Origin: Bacillus marasmi
GTDB taxonomy: Bacteria > Bacillota > Bacilli > Bacillales > Cytobacillaceae
DNA: 64,000 nucleotides
Reading direction: 5' to 3'
Assembly: GCF_902168435.1 (NCBI RefSeq)
Contig: NZ_LR656177.1
Span: forward strand, 62,001-126,000
The notes under the pieces are model-generated. The model ran no database searches. It saw only the letters and a list, made by a program, of their open reading frames with translations, and was not told where the DNA came from. The position numbers and the translations under genes were made by a program. Below, one piece after another: positions 36,994-45,643 of the stretch (positions are counted from its first letter, which is position 1; each line of letters opens with the position of its first letter).

Positions 36994-37968
36994 TTGTCAG
37001 ATGTATTATCGCAACAAGAAATAGATGCTTTGTTATCAGCCATTAAGAGTGGAGAAATACATGCATCGGATGTTACAGAGGAACAGGATAAAGTAAAGGT
37101 TTATGATTTCAAACGCGCGATGCGGTATTCTAAGGACCAGCTTCGCAGCATTACGCGTATTCATGAAAACTTCGCACGCTTGTTCACAACTTACCTTTCT
37201 GCTCAACTAAGAACCTACGTTCAAATTGAGATCGACTTGGTAGACCAAGTAACCTACCATGAATTCATCGCGTCCATCCCCTCGCGAACGGTTTTGAACG
37301 TGTTTGCCGTACAACCAATGGATGGAAAAATGGTCATGGAAATCAATCCACAGGTTACTTATGCGGTATTAGAAAGGTTGTTGGGCGGACAAGGTGATCC
37401 TGTGAATCGAAACGGTTCGTTGACAGAAATTGAAACAGTACTTATGAAAAGAATCTTTTCTCGTGCATTCAATTTGTATTCAGATGCTTGGGAAAATATT
37501 GAAAGGATTCGCGTCAATTGGGAAGGGATTGAATCAAATCCACAGTTTATCCAAATCGCTGCCCCAAATGACACGGTTATTATTATCGTTCTCCACACCA
37601 CAATTGGAGAGATTACAGGTCGGATGACCCTTTGTTTGCCACATTTAATATTGGAGCCAGTCCTATCAAAATTATCATCGCAGCAATGGCTATCGTCGCT
37701 AGCGAAGTCAAATTCTCCATCACAGGAAGTGATTAAGCAAAGCCTAGATAATGTCAATGTGCCTGTGATAGCTGAATTAGGTAGAGCGAAGATACCTATT
37801 TCAGATGTACTCAATTTACAGATAGGCGATGTGATCGGAATTGAAGCTGGAAAAGTCCAAGTCAAGGTTGGTCAAAGGACGAGATTTCTCGGTAATCCTG
37901 GTATCCAAAAAAATCATTACGCTATACAAATCGACCAAGTAATCGATACGGAAGGAGATAATTCATAG
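36994..37968 (+). CDS. fliM: Flagellar motor switch protein FliM
   Basis: C-ring protein that receives CheY-P, 324 aa. The N-terminal CheY-binding peptide LSQQEIDALLSAI, the CheC-like middle domain (DFKRAMRYSKDQLRSITRIH) and the C-terminal SpoA domain (VPVIAELGRAKIPISDVLNL) are present in order. TTG 36994 follows TTAGGGGG. It ends 1 bp before fliY. Confidence 0.97.
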   Translation: MSDVLSQQEIDALLSAIKSGEIHASDVTEEQDKVKVYDFKRAMRYSKDQLRSITRIHENFARLFTTYLSAQLRTYVQIEIDLVDQVTYHEFIASIPSRTVLNVFAVQPMDGKMVMEINPQVTYAVLERLLGGQGDPVNRNGSLTEIETVLMKRIFSRAFNLYSDAWENIERIRVNWEGIESNPQFIQIAAPNDTVIIIVLHTTIGEITGRMTLCLPHLILEPVLSKLSSQQWLSSLAKSNSPSQEVIKQSLDNVNVPVIAELGRAKIPISDVLNLQIGDVIGIEAGKVQVKVGQRTRFLGNPGIQKNHYAIQIDQVIDTEGDNS

Positions 37969-37969
37969 T

Positions 37970-39109
37970 ATGAATGAAGGTTCGCTATCACAGGATGAGA
38001 TTAATGCATTGTTTAATCAAGCTGCCAGTGCGAGTGCTGATGCTAAACCAGCGCTAAAGATTGAAGATTATTTATCTCCAATGGAAGTCGATGCCCTTGG
38101 GGAGATTGGAAATATATCATTAGGTAGTTCGACCACCGCTCTTTCGACTCTATTAAATCAGCGAGTGGTGATTACCACACCTGAGCTCACGGTTTTTGAG
38201 CATGATGAAATCGACAAGCTGGTCGATCAAAAACAAGTAGCTATCCATGTTGATTATACGACAGGCTTACGCGGGAAAAACCTGTTATTAATAAAGGAAA
38301 ATGATGCGAAAATTATCGCTAACTTAATGATGGGCGGGGATGGCACAAATTTAGAGCCGGAGCTAACCGACCTTCATTTAAGTGCAGTCCAGGAAGCGAT
38401 GAATCAAATGATGGGATCAGCAGCCACGTCGATGTCGACGATGATTCATCAGAAGGTGGATATTTCACCACCAGAGATTGATCTAATGGATGTTCCGCTT
38501 CATAAAATGCAAGAAATTAATGATGATATTCTCATAAAGGTTTCTTTTCAACTAAAAGTTGGGGATTTAATTGATTCTAATATGCTGCAGTTAATCCCGA
38601 TTTCTTTTGCTAAGGAAATGGTTGGAAAAATAACTGGTGGGGGACAATCGGACCCGGAACCAGTTAAACCTGCTGTGCAGACTCCACCTGTAACACAAGC
38701 AAGCGGACAAACTCAAGCACCACCGCAGTACCAGAATATGCGGCCAGAGCCACAAGTACAGGCTACAGCTCAGCCAAAAGTGAATGCTAATGTGCAAAAG
38801 GTAGAATTCACCTCATTTTCTGAGCCGGCTCGGTCACCTGAGGGCGTTCATAATCTAAATATGTTATTTGATATTCCTTTAGGTATTACGGTTGAATTAG
38901 GGCGCACCGAGCTTCCGATTAAAAAGATCCTCGAGTTAGGACCGGGAGCGGTAATTCCTTTAGATAAATTGGCTGGTGAACCAGTTGACATTCTGGCAAA
39001 CCATAAATTAATCGCGAAGGGCGAAGTTGTGGTCATCGAAGAAAATTTTGGTGTCCGGATAACAGACATAATCAGCCCAGCTGATCGTTTATCAAATATG
39101 ACAAAATAG
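37970..39109 (+). CDS. fliY: Motor switch phosphatase FliY
   Basis: C-ring protein typical of Gram-positives that also dephosphorylates CheY-P. It is 379 aa. An N-terminal FliM-like peptide (LSQDEINALFNQA) is followed by a CheC-type domain with two E-x2-N active sites (ALGEIGNISLGSS; VQEAMNQMMGSAATS), a Pro/Gln-rich linker (about 220-270) and a C-terminal FliN/SpoA domain (ITVELGRTELPIKKILELGP). Both phosphatase centres look intact. Confidence 0.96.
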   Translation: MNEGSLSQDEINALFNQAASASADAKPALKIEDYLSPMEVDALGEIGNISLGSSTTALSTLLNQRVVITTPELTVFEHDEIDKLVDQKQVAIHVDYTTGLRGKNLLLIKENDAKIIANLMMGGDGTNLEPELTDLHLSAVQEAMNQMMGSAATSMSTMIHQKVDISPPEIDLMDVPLHKMQEINDDILIKVSFQLKVGDLIDSNMLQLIPISFAKEMVGKITGGGQSDPEPVKPAVQTPPVTQASGQTQAPPQYQNMRPEPQVQATAQPKVNANVQKVEFTSFSEPARSPEGVHNLNMLFDIPLGITVELGRTELPIKKILELGPGAVIPLDKLAGEPVDILANHKLIAKGEVVVIEENFGVRITDIISPADRLSNMTK

Positions 39110-39136
39110 ATACTTACTTAATGGAGGATTATGCCG

Positions 39137-39499
39137 ATGGCAAAAGTGTTAATCGTAGATGATGCGGCTTTTATGCGTATGATGTTAAAAGATATCTTAT
39201 CGAAAAATGGAATGGAAGTAGTGGGTGAGGCAGCGAATGGTATCGAAGGTATTGAGAAATTTCGCGAGCTTCAGCCAGATCTAGTAACAATGGATATTAC
39301 GATGCCAGAAATGGATGGAATAACAGCAGTCAAAGGTATTCGTGCTGAATACCCGCAAGCAAATATCATTATGTGCTCAGCAATGGGTCAGCAGCCAATG
39401 GTAATTGAAGCGATTCAAGCGGGTGCAAAGGACTTTGTTGTTAAGCCATTTCAACCTGACAGAGTAATGGAATCTATTAATAAAGTATTAGGAAGGTAG
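39137..39499 (+). CDS. cheY: Chemotaxis response regulator CheY
   Basis: Single-domain receiver, 120 aa, that carries the CheA signal to FliM. It has DD at 8-9, phosphoacceptor Asp in VTMDITMPEMDG, the CSAMGQQPMVIEAIQ segment and KPFQ lysine. ATG 39137 is 9 nt after GGAGG; the in-frame ATG at 39131 is only 3 nt away, so the later start (MAKVLIVDD) is chosen. Last gene of the fliK operon. Confidence 0.96.
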   Translation: MAKVLIVDDAAFMRMMLKDILSKNGMEVVGEAANGIEGIEKFRELQPDLVTMDITMPEMDGITAVKGIRAEYPQANIIMCSAMGQQPMVIEAIQAGAKDFVVKPFQPDRVMESINKVLGR

Positions 39500-39553
39500 C
39501 AAACCACATAGCCTACTGAAGAAAATATAGAAAAAAGCGTTTAACTAGAACAG

Positions 39554-39706
39554 TGTCTAGCTCCAGCGCCTAGCGTCTAGTGGACTTCACCCTCCCTCCC
39601 TACGATAAGTCAACAGCGATTCGCACTATCGTGCTCACCGTGTTTCCTTTATCTCAGTCGGGATGGCTCCAGTCCATACACCGCTGAGCAAGGCGCTTAC
39701 GCTTTT
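39554..39706 (+). repeat. Dispersed repeat B, copy 2
   Basis: Begins TGTCTAGCTCCAGCGCCTAG and ends AAGGCGCTTACGCTTTT, the same ends as 12095-12207 with a different middle. It fills the gap between cheY and yvyF. Confidence 0.8.
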
Positions 39707-39724
39707 CAAGAAGGGGAGAGTAGC

Positions 39725-40120
39725 TTGGTTTCGAAGCTGGGGAATTGCCCAAAATGTGGGAAGCTATTTTTAAAAGTAAGAAAAGTTTGCGATGATTGCT
39801 ATGAAAAGCAGGAAGAAGATTTCCGTAAAGTTTCAGGATACTTGTGGGACCATCCTGGCTGCAATATAAAAGAACTAAGTGAGGGCGCAGAGGTTTCAAT
39901 TGCCCAAATCCGCCAATTTATCATGGAGAACAGGATTATCATTGGTCAATTTTCTAATTTGTCCTATCCATGCGACCAATGCGGCAAACAAATTCGGCAA
40001 GGCAAAACCTGTCCAAGCTGTTTAAAAAATGTAACAGAATTGGCTCAAAAGGTAGAGTTCGAAAAAAATCAAAAAAAGGACGACAATCGCCCAAGCAGCT
40101 ACAAAATCTATCGTGATTAA
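39725..40120 (+). CDS. YvyF-like flagellar operon protein with zinc ribbons
   Basis: A 131-aa protein of the TIGR03826/YvyF family, found beside flgM in B. subtilis and probably regulatory. It has an N-terminal CPKCGKLF plus CDDCYEK zinc-ribbon pair, a winged-helix-like middle (HPGCNIKELSEGAEVSIAQI) and a C-terminal CDQCGKQIRQGKTCPSC pair, so two metal sites. TTG 39725 follows AAGGGGAG. It is placed alone after cheY rather than next to flgM, another sign of rearrangement. Confidence 0.87.
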   Translation: MVSKLGNCPKCGKLFLKVRKVCDDCYEKQEEDFRKVSGYLWDHPGCNIKELSEGAEVSIAQIRQFIMENRIIIGQFSNLSYPCDQCGKQIRQGKTCPSCLKNVTELAQKVEFEKNQKKDDNRPSSYKIYRD

Positions 40121-40145
40121 TCATTACAATATGAAGGGAGGGTAC

Positions 40146-40560
40146 TTATATTCGTTATAAGTGCCCTATTTTCATTGCTAGGAGAAAAAGAGGTCTGTTA
40201 AAGGCGATATAAGTTACCTATTTTCAGTTTCGTTCGAAAAGGAGGTCACTTAAACTATATAAGTGCCCTAATTTCATTTTTGGGTGTAAAAGAGGTTAGT
40301 TAAAGGCGATATAAGTTACCTATTTTCAATTTCGAAAAAGAGGTCGCTTACAGGGTATAAGTGCCCTAATTTCATTTTTGGGTGTAAAAGAGGTCAGTTA
40401 AAGAAGATATAAGTTACCTATTTTCAGTGTCACGCGAAAAAGAGGTCACTTAAAGGCGATATAAGTTACCTATTTCCAGTGTCATTCAAAAAAGAGGTAA
40501 CTTAAACGCGATATAAGTGCCCCTATTTTAGAATTTCACCAAAAAATAGTTCACTTAAAA
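40146..40560 (+). repeat. Tandem array of about eight hairpin units, about 50 bp each
   Basis: Units alternate between a TATAAGTTACCTATTTTC type and a TATAAGTGCCCTAATTTC type, each ending in AAAGAGGTNACTTAAA or similar. The start of each unit is the inverse of its end (TAAGTTACCT / AGGTAACTTA), so each unit folds on itself. This explains the 490-bp gene-free gap between yvyF and motB. Confidence 0.85.
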
Positions 40561-40607
40561 GGCAGCATCCCTCCTCCTAAAATCCCACCCACCTACCCAA
40601 CCAACCA

Positions 40608-40638
40608 AAAAAAACCGCCAATGCAGTGAGCATTGGCG
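40608..40638 (-). terminator. Terminator of the motAB operon
   Basis: On the minus strand CGCCAATG pairs with CATTGGCG around a 7-nt loop and is followed by eight T. It begins 7 nt after the motB stop. Confidence 0.95.
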
Positions 40639-40644
40639 ATTTTG

Positions 40645-41451
40645 CTATTTCCGAAGCACAATGATATTGACTCTTCGGTTTAATTCTCTGTTTTGTGGTG
40701 TGTCATTTCCGGCAATTGGCTTAAATTCGCCATATCCGGTGAAACGCAAGCGATTTGGATCAATTCCGTTATTTTGGAAATAGTGCAGCACCGCTGCTGC
40801 CCGTGCTCCTGACAGCTCCCAGTTCGAGGTGAACCGTGAATTGTGGATTGGTCGATTATCGGTATGTCCTTCAATAATAATTGGATTATCCAGCTTCGCT
40901 ATTATCCGCGTTATCTCATCCAAACTTGGAATGAAATTGACTTGAATATGGTCGCTACCTGAGTCAAACACTATTTTATCCCTAAGAGTGATTTGAATTC
41001 CTGATGAAATATCAGTTAATGACATTTCTGCATTAAGATTGTTTGCTTCAATGTGTTCTTGAAGATCAGTCATTAGGTCTTGCAGCTGTTGCTCATTTTT
41101 ATCATTGACAGAAAACCCTTTCTGAGGCTTCTTTTCATCATCCTGATCGGTTTTTTCATCCTCAGATCCGGTTGGCTGTTTTTCTGTTCCTTCATCTCCT
41201 GTCACCGGTTGTTTGTTAGGTTCCCCAGGAGTTTGTTCCCCACCTGAACCCTCGAAAATCATAAACGTATTTAGCGCTTCATTGAGGGAATCAAATAATA
41301 AATTGGTTCTGTCAACATCCTCAGAACGCATTGAAAAGAGGACGATAAACAGGGCGAGAAGCAGAGTGAGCAAATCAGAATAAGGAATCAGCCACGTCTC
41401 ATCAATATGATCATCTTCATGATTTTCCTTTAATTTCTTCTTTCTGGCCAC
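40645..41451 (-). CDS. motB: Flagellar motor stator protein MotB
   Basis: Stator subunit that anchors to peptidoglycan, 268 aa. The single membrane helix contains the proton-carrying Asp (D26 in LIPYSDLLTLLLALF). A Gly/Pro/Asp/Lys-rich linker of about 60 residues follows, then an OmpA-like domain (IIEGHTDNRPIHNSRFTSNW, LSGARAAAVLHYF). Asp with the Leu-rich helix suggests a proton motor, but ion choice cannot be read with certainty. 16 bp after motA. Confidence 0.96.
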   Translation of the reverse strand: MARKKKLKENHEDDHIDETWLIPYSDLLTLLLALFIVLFSMRSEDVDRTNLLFDSLNEALNTFMIFEGSGGEQTPGEPNKQPVTGDEGTEKQPTGSEDEKTDQDDEKKPQKGFSVNDKNEQQLQDLMTDLQEHIEANNLNAEMSLTDISSGIQITLRDKIVFDSGSDHIQVNFIPSLDEITRIIAKLDNPIIIEGHTDNRPIHNSRFTSNWELSGARAAAVLHYFQNNGIDPNRLRFTGYGEFKPIAGNDTPQNRELNRRVNIIVLRK

Positions 41452-41467
41452 TGGAAACCCTCCAAAA

Positions 41468-42259
41468 TTACGATGCAGAACCTAGGTTTTTCTTCTCTAA
41501 TTCGACTGGATCTAAGTAAACGTTTAGCTTGTGCTCCAATTGTCTTGAAGTGATGCCTTCCTGAAGAGATAGAAGTCCTTCGACCATTATCTGTCGGATT
41601 TCAATCTCTTGCTTGGAGATTAACTTCAATTTATTACTCATTGGATGCCATAACACATATCCGGTGAAAATCCCTAATAATGTGGCGATGAATGCTGCGG
41701 CAATTGAGTGTCCAAGTGCTTCAACATCTGCTAAATTGCCTAATGCGGCGATAAGACCTACTACCGCTCCTAAAACCCCAAGAGTTGGGGCATACATACC
41801 TGCCTGAGAAAAAATTAAAGCACCTTTACGATGGCGCTCTTGCATAGCACTTATCTTCTCCAATAACACATCTCTAGCAAAATCGGAATCAGTCGTATCA
41901 ACGATAATTTCAAGTCCCTGCTTTAAAAACAAATCTTCAACGTTTTGGATTTCACTTTCAAGTCCGAGAAGGCCTTCTTTTCTAGCGATTGATGCCCATT
42001 TAGTGAATGTATCAATGAGTTCAATTTTTGAAGGAAGTGGCTTGCCTCCTCCAAAAATGATCTTAAATAACACTGGCAGCTTTTTTATTTCAACTAAGGG
42101 AAAACTGACAAATAAAGACGCTGCTGTACCACCAATAATAATTAAATATGCTGCGGGGTTATTCACGAGAGAAACTAGATTGGCGCCTTTCATCACCATT
42201 CCGACCCCAATAGCAACAAGCGCCAAAATAATCCCTATGAGTGTTGATGGATCTTTCAA
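41468..42259 (-). CDS. motA: Flagellar motor stator protein MotA
   Basis: Four-helix stator subunit, 263 aa. It has the motifs NPAAYLIIIGGTAASLFVSF, the cytoplasmic loop with conserved charges (RKEGLLGLESE), and the helices AGMYAPTLGVLGAVVGLI and AAAFIATLLGIFTGYVLW. TTG at 42259 follows AAGGGGGTG on the minus strand; the frame is open to 42325 but has no ribosome site there. No sigma-D site was recognised upstream in 42260-42519, which is AT-rich and shared with the divergent cheA. Confidence 0.95.
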   Translation of the reverse strand: MKDPSTLIGIILALVAIGVGMVMKGANLVSLVNNPAAYLIIIGGTAASLFVSFPLVEIKKLPVLFKIIFGGGKPLPSKIELIDTFTKWASIARKEGLLGLESEIQNVEDLFLKQGLEIIVDTTDSDFARDVLLEKISAMQERHRKGALIFSQAGMYAPTLGVLGAVVGLIAALGNLADVEALGHSIAAAFIATLLGIFTGYVLWHPMSNKLKLISKQEIEIRQIMVEGLLSLQEGITSRQLEHKLNVYLDPVELEKKNLGSAS

Positions 42260-42519
42260 TTTGGCACCCCCTTTATGAAAAAATGATATCAATATTATTT
42301 TATTGGATATTTTTTGATAACACAACTATTTGTTTGATAGTTGAAGTTGTAATCATTTCCATGCCTTTATAACAGTGTAATTTTAACAAAAACTATCAAA
42401 ATAAACACTCAATCGTATCAAAAAATATGCTAATATAAAGTGTATATTTATCAACATTTTTATAAAATTCCATTATCCGGGGAATTACATTTGATGAAGG
42501 TCTGCGAAGGGAGTTTAAA

Positions 42520-44583
42520 ATGGACTTTAACGAATACTTAGAAATATTTTTAGAAGAGTCAAAAGAGCATTTACAATCTATCAATGATGAATTGCTAAAG
42601 CTGGAGTCTGAACCAGAAAATACCGACATAGTTAATGAAATCTTTCGTTCGGCCCACACACTAAAAGGCATGGCCGGATCAATGGGCTTTGAAGATTTAG
42701 CCTCACTGACACATCAAATGGAAAATGTCTTGGACCTTCTCCGGAATGGGAAAATCAGCATTAATACAGATCTAATGGACATCATTTTCAAATGCGTTGA
42801 TTTAATCGAAAAAATGGTAGTCAGCATCGAAAATGGTGGGGACGGCAAGGAAAATGTTACCGAAGTAGTAAATGAGCTAGCAAAAATAAAGGATGGCACT
42901 CAAGCGAAGCCTGCTGACCCAGTGTCTGCAGTCGAAGAATCTATGGAGCAAGAACCGAAGCTTGAGTTAGATGAATTTGTTATATCGCTTATTAAAGAAG
43001 CGCAAAAGATGGGCAATTTTACTCATCAAATTAAAGTCAGCTTTGAAGAAAATTGTTTGATGAAAAATGTCCGGGCCTATATGGTCATCCAAGTCGCTGA
43101 GGAGATGGGTGAAATCATCCAAACAAGTCCTCCGGCAGAGCAAATTGAAACGGAGGATTTCGGAAACTCTTTCATAATGATATTGATTTCTCCGCTACAG
43201 GCAGAAGAGGTTAAAGCTCAATTGGCTAATGTCATGGAGGTAAAAGAAGTCAGTGTAATTGACAGAAGTGATGATGAGCATCATATCTGCGAAACTGCTG
43301 TTACAGTTGAACTTGAATCTCCAGATACATCTGAGACAGCTGAAGTATCAAAAACGATTCAAACAGATTCGGAAAAATCGAATCAGCCTCCCGCGAAAGC
43401 AGAAACTGAACATAAGCAAAAGAAAGCTAAAACAAAATCAATCAGGGTCGATATTGAGAAGCTTGACCAATTGATGAATTTATTCAGCGAGCTTATCATC
43501 GACCGCGGCAGATTAGAGCAAATTTCGAGAAGAGCGGAAATTTCAGACCTAACTGAAACCGTTGAACATATGGCGCGAATTTCGACTGACCTTCAAGGAC
43601 TAATCTTAAATATGAGAATGGTGCCGGTTGATCAAGTATTTAACCGTTTCCCACGCATGGTCCGCGACCTTGCTAAAGATCTCAACAAGAAGGTTCAATT
43701 AATCGTTGAAGGCGCTGAAACGGAGCTCGACCGGACGGTAATCGATGAAATCGGTGACCCATTGGTGCATCTGTTGCGAAACGCCTTAGATCACGGGCTC
43801 GAGACCACTGAAGAACGAATTGCCAACAATAAACCTGAAGAAGGAACAATCCTACTCAAGGCATATCACGGCGGCAACCATGTCTTTATCGAGGTTAGTG
43901 ATGATGGACATGGTATTAATCGTGAAAAAGTGCTGCAGAAGGCGATTTCACAAGGTGTAGTAACTGCCGAAGAAGGAAAAGCACTCACTGACCAGCAGGT
44001 ATATTACCTACTTTTCGCCTCTGGCTTTAGTACGGCTGAAAAGGTGTCTGATATTTCTGGTCGTGGGGTCGGTCTAGATGTTGTAAAAACAAAAATTGAG
44101 TCGCTAGGTGGCGTGATTACGGTGGATTCAACACCAGGCCAAGGCTCAACCTTCCGCGTCCAGCTTCCATTAACACTATCGATTATTTATTCGATGCTCG
44201 TGAAGGTAGAGGACGAAACGTATGCGATTCCATTTAGCTCAATCGTGGAAATTACCACTTTAACACCAGAACAAGTTGCGACTCTTCATGGAAAACGAGT
44301 TTTCCAATTCCGTGGACAGGTTTTACCACTCATATACTTAAATGAAGTTTTTCACGTTCCGCCGCTCGAAGAGGAAATCGAACAAGAACAAATTTTCATC
44401 GTCATTGTTCGAAAAGGGACGCAAACAGTTGGACTCGTTGTTGATTCAGTATTAGGTCAGCAGGAGGTCGTATTAAAATCCCTAGGCGGATTTTTAACGA
44501 ATTTATACGCCATCTCCGGTGCGACAATCCTCGGAAACGGCGAAGTGGCCTTAATCATCGACTCCAACCAGTTTTTTAATTAG
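42520..44583 (+). CDS. cheA: Chemotaxis histidine kinase CheA (complete)
   Basis: Main chemotaxis kinase, 687 aa. P1 has phospho-His H46 in RSAHTLKGMAGSMGF, P2 at about 155-250 is a CheY/CheB docking domain, P3 dimer helices are in VDIEKLDQLMNLFSELIIDR, P4 has the N box HLLRNALDHGLE, G1 VSDDGHGIN and G2 SGRGVGLDVV, and the P5 CheW-like domain ends in GATILGNGEVALIIDSNQFF. It is divergent from motAB. Followed by two cheW genes and a receptor, making a compact signalling unit away from the export genes. Confidence 0.98.
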   Translation: MDFNEYLEIFLEESKEHLQSINDELLKLESEPENTDIVNEIFRSAHTLKGMAGSMGFEDLASLTHQMENVLDLLRNGKISINTDLMDIIFKCVDLIEKMVVSIENGGDGKENVTEVVNELAKIKDGTQAKPADPVSAVEESMEQEPKLELDEFVISLIKEAQKMGNFTHQIKVSFEENCLMKNVRAYMVIQVAEEMGEIIQTSPPAEQIETEDFGNSFIMILISPLQAEEVKAQLANVMEVKEVSVIDRSDDEHHICETAVTVELESPDTSETAEVSKTIQTDSEKSNQPPAKAETEHKQKKAKTKSIRVDIEKLDQLMNLFSELIIDRGRLEQISRRAEISDLTETVEHMARISTDLQGLILNMRMVPVDQVFNRFPRMVRDLAKDLNKKVQLIVEGAETELDRTVIDEIGDPLVHLLRNALDHGLETTEERIANNKPEEGTILLKAYHGGNHVFIEVSDDGHGINREKVLQKAISQGVVTAEEGKALTDQQVYYLLFASGFSTAEKVSDISGRGVGLDVVKTKIESLGGVITVDSTPGQGSTFRVQLPLTLSIIYSMLVKVEDETYAIPFSSIVEITTLTPEQVATLHGKRVFQFRGQVLPLIYLNEVFHVPPLEEEIEQEQIFIVIVRKGTQTVGLVVDSVLGQQEVVLKSLGGFLTNLYAISGATILGNGEVALIIDSNQFFN

Positions 44584-44604
44584 AAGGGGTGAATCTTACA
44601 GCAC

Positions 44605-45030
44605 ATGGAAATTTCAAAAATAGTCGCATTTAAATTAGGAAAAGAAGAGTATGGTCTCGATATATTTCACGTTCAATCGATTGAACGGATTAATCATACA
44701 ACAAGAGTTCCAAATGCCTCGGTTTTTGTAAAAGGGGTCATTAATCTGCGCGGAAATGTCACGCCGATTATTGAACTAAAGAATATGCTCGGCATGGGAC
44801 ACACTCAATACACGGAAAATTCTAGAGTCATCATCATCAATTACGGTGACAGCCAGCTCGGCTTAATCGTTGATGAAACAAGCGACGTCTTAAACGTAAG
44901 CCCAGATTGTATTGATCAAGCAGCCAACAGCGGCTTTGACTCCGAATACTTCCAAGGCATAGCTAAAATCAACGGCCGCCTAATCATCTTACTGAATTTG
45001 GATGAATTGCTTAAAGAACTTTACAACTAA
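44605..45030 (+). CDS. cheW: Chemotaxis coupling protein CheW (copy 1)
   Basis: Adaptor linking receptors to CheA, 141 aa. CheW features: KIVAFKLGKEEYGLDIFHVQ, VKGVINLRGNVTPIIELKNM (with the conserved NLRG) and IIINYGDSQLGLIVDETSDV. It lies 21 bp after cheA. Confidence 0.95.
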   Translation: MEISKIVAFKLGKEEYGLDIFHVQSIERINHTTRVPNASVFVKGVINLRGNVTPIIELKNMLGMGHTQYTENSRVIIINYGDSQLGLIVDETSDVLNVSPDCIDQAANSGFDSEYFQGIAKINGRLIILLNLDELLKELYN

Positions 45031-45033
45031 TTT

Positions 45034-45069
45034 GTTGATTGGAGCGCAGTGCCTGGAGCGGAAATCAAC
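45034..45069 (+). repeat. Dispersed repeat A, copy 5 (36-bp short form)
   Basis: GTTGATTGGAGCGCAGTG followed by CCTGGAGCGGAAATCAAC. It is nearly identical to the copy at 13040-13075 (three differences at most), including the deletion junction. Confidence 0.88.
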
Positions 45070-45115
45070 AATTAGCAAACCGAAAGAATAAAAATATTTG
45101 AAAAAGAGGACAAAT

Positions 45116-45595
45116 ATGGATATTCAAACTACCTACCAAGACGCAAAATCACTTATCTTTAAAGTCGGACAAGAAGACTACGGAATCAACATCAACCAAG
45201 TAGTCTCAATCGAGCGGATGCAAAGCATCACCTCCTACCCGAACCGTCCACCATACGTATTAGGTGTCACGAATGTCCGCGAAGAAGTGATACCTGTTGT
45301 AGACTTACGGGCTGCTTTAACAGGAAAGGCCTTTGCCGAATGTGAGTCATCCAGAATCATCATCGTCCAAGTCAAAAATCACTCAATTGGTCTACTAGTG
45401 GATGCAGCAACAGAAGTCCTAGACATTCCTGCTACTAGCATCCAGCAGCCACATTTACTTGAAACGAGAGAAGTATCCTATCTAATAGGAATTGCCAAAC
45501 TTGAAGAACGACTATTAATTCTCCTAGATATTGAACAGCTACTAGAAGATACAACCAACCTGGATGAACTAAAACTGATTAAAGATATGCTGTAA
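45116..45595 (+). CDS. CheW-like coupling protein (copy 2)
   Basis: A 159-aa CheW-fold protein: SLIFKVGQEDYGININQVVS, VLGVTNVREEVIPVVDLRAA and NHSIGLLVDAATEVLDIPAT. The usual NLRG appears as NVRE, a departure at the receptor/CheA interface. It is not a CheV because no receiver follows. ATG 45116 follows AAGAGGA; the TTG at 45098 is less likely. Placed between cheW and a large receptor, it may couple that receptor specifically. Confidence 0.88.
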   Translation: MDIQTTYQDAKSLIFKVGQEDYGININQVVSIERMQSITSYPNRPPYVLGVTNVREEVIPVVDLRAALTGKAFAECESSRIIIVQVKNHSIGLLVDAATEVLDIPATSIQQPHLLETREVSYLIGIAKLEERLLILLDIEQLLEDTTNLDELKLIKDML

Positions 45596-45643
45596 AGTCA
45601 AAAGAGGGCCGTGTCAATGCGGCTACAACAGGGAGTGAGAGAA

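Noticed and set aside
40146-40560. CRISPR array
   Set aside because: Whole units repeat with drift throughout; there is no constant repeat/variable spacer pattern.
42260-42519. Sigma-D promoter for motAB
   Set aside because: No TAAA-N15-nCCGATA match was found on the minus strand, although motAB is often in this regulon.
45116-45595. CheV (CheW plus receiver)
   Set aside because: The protein ends after the CheW fold; no receiver domain follows.
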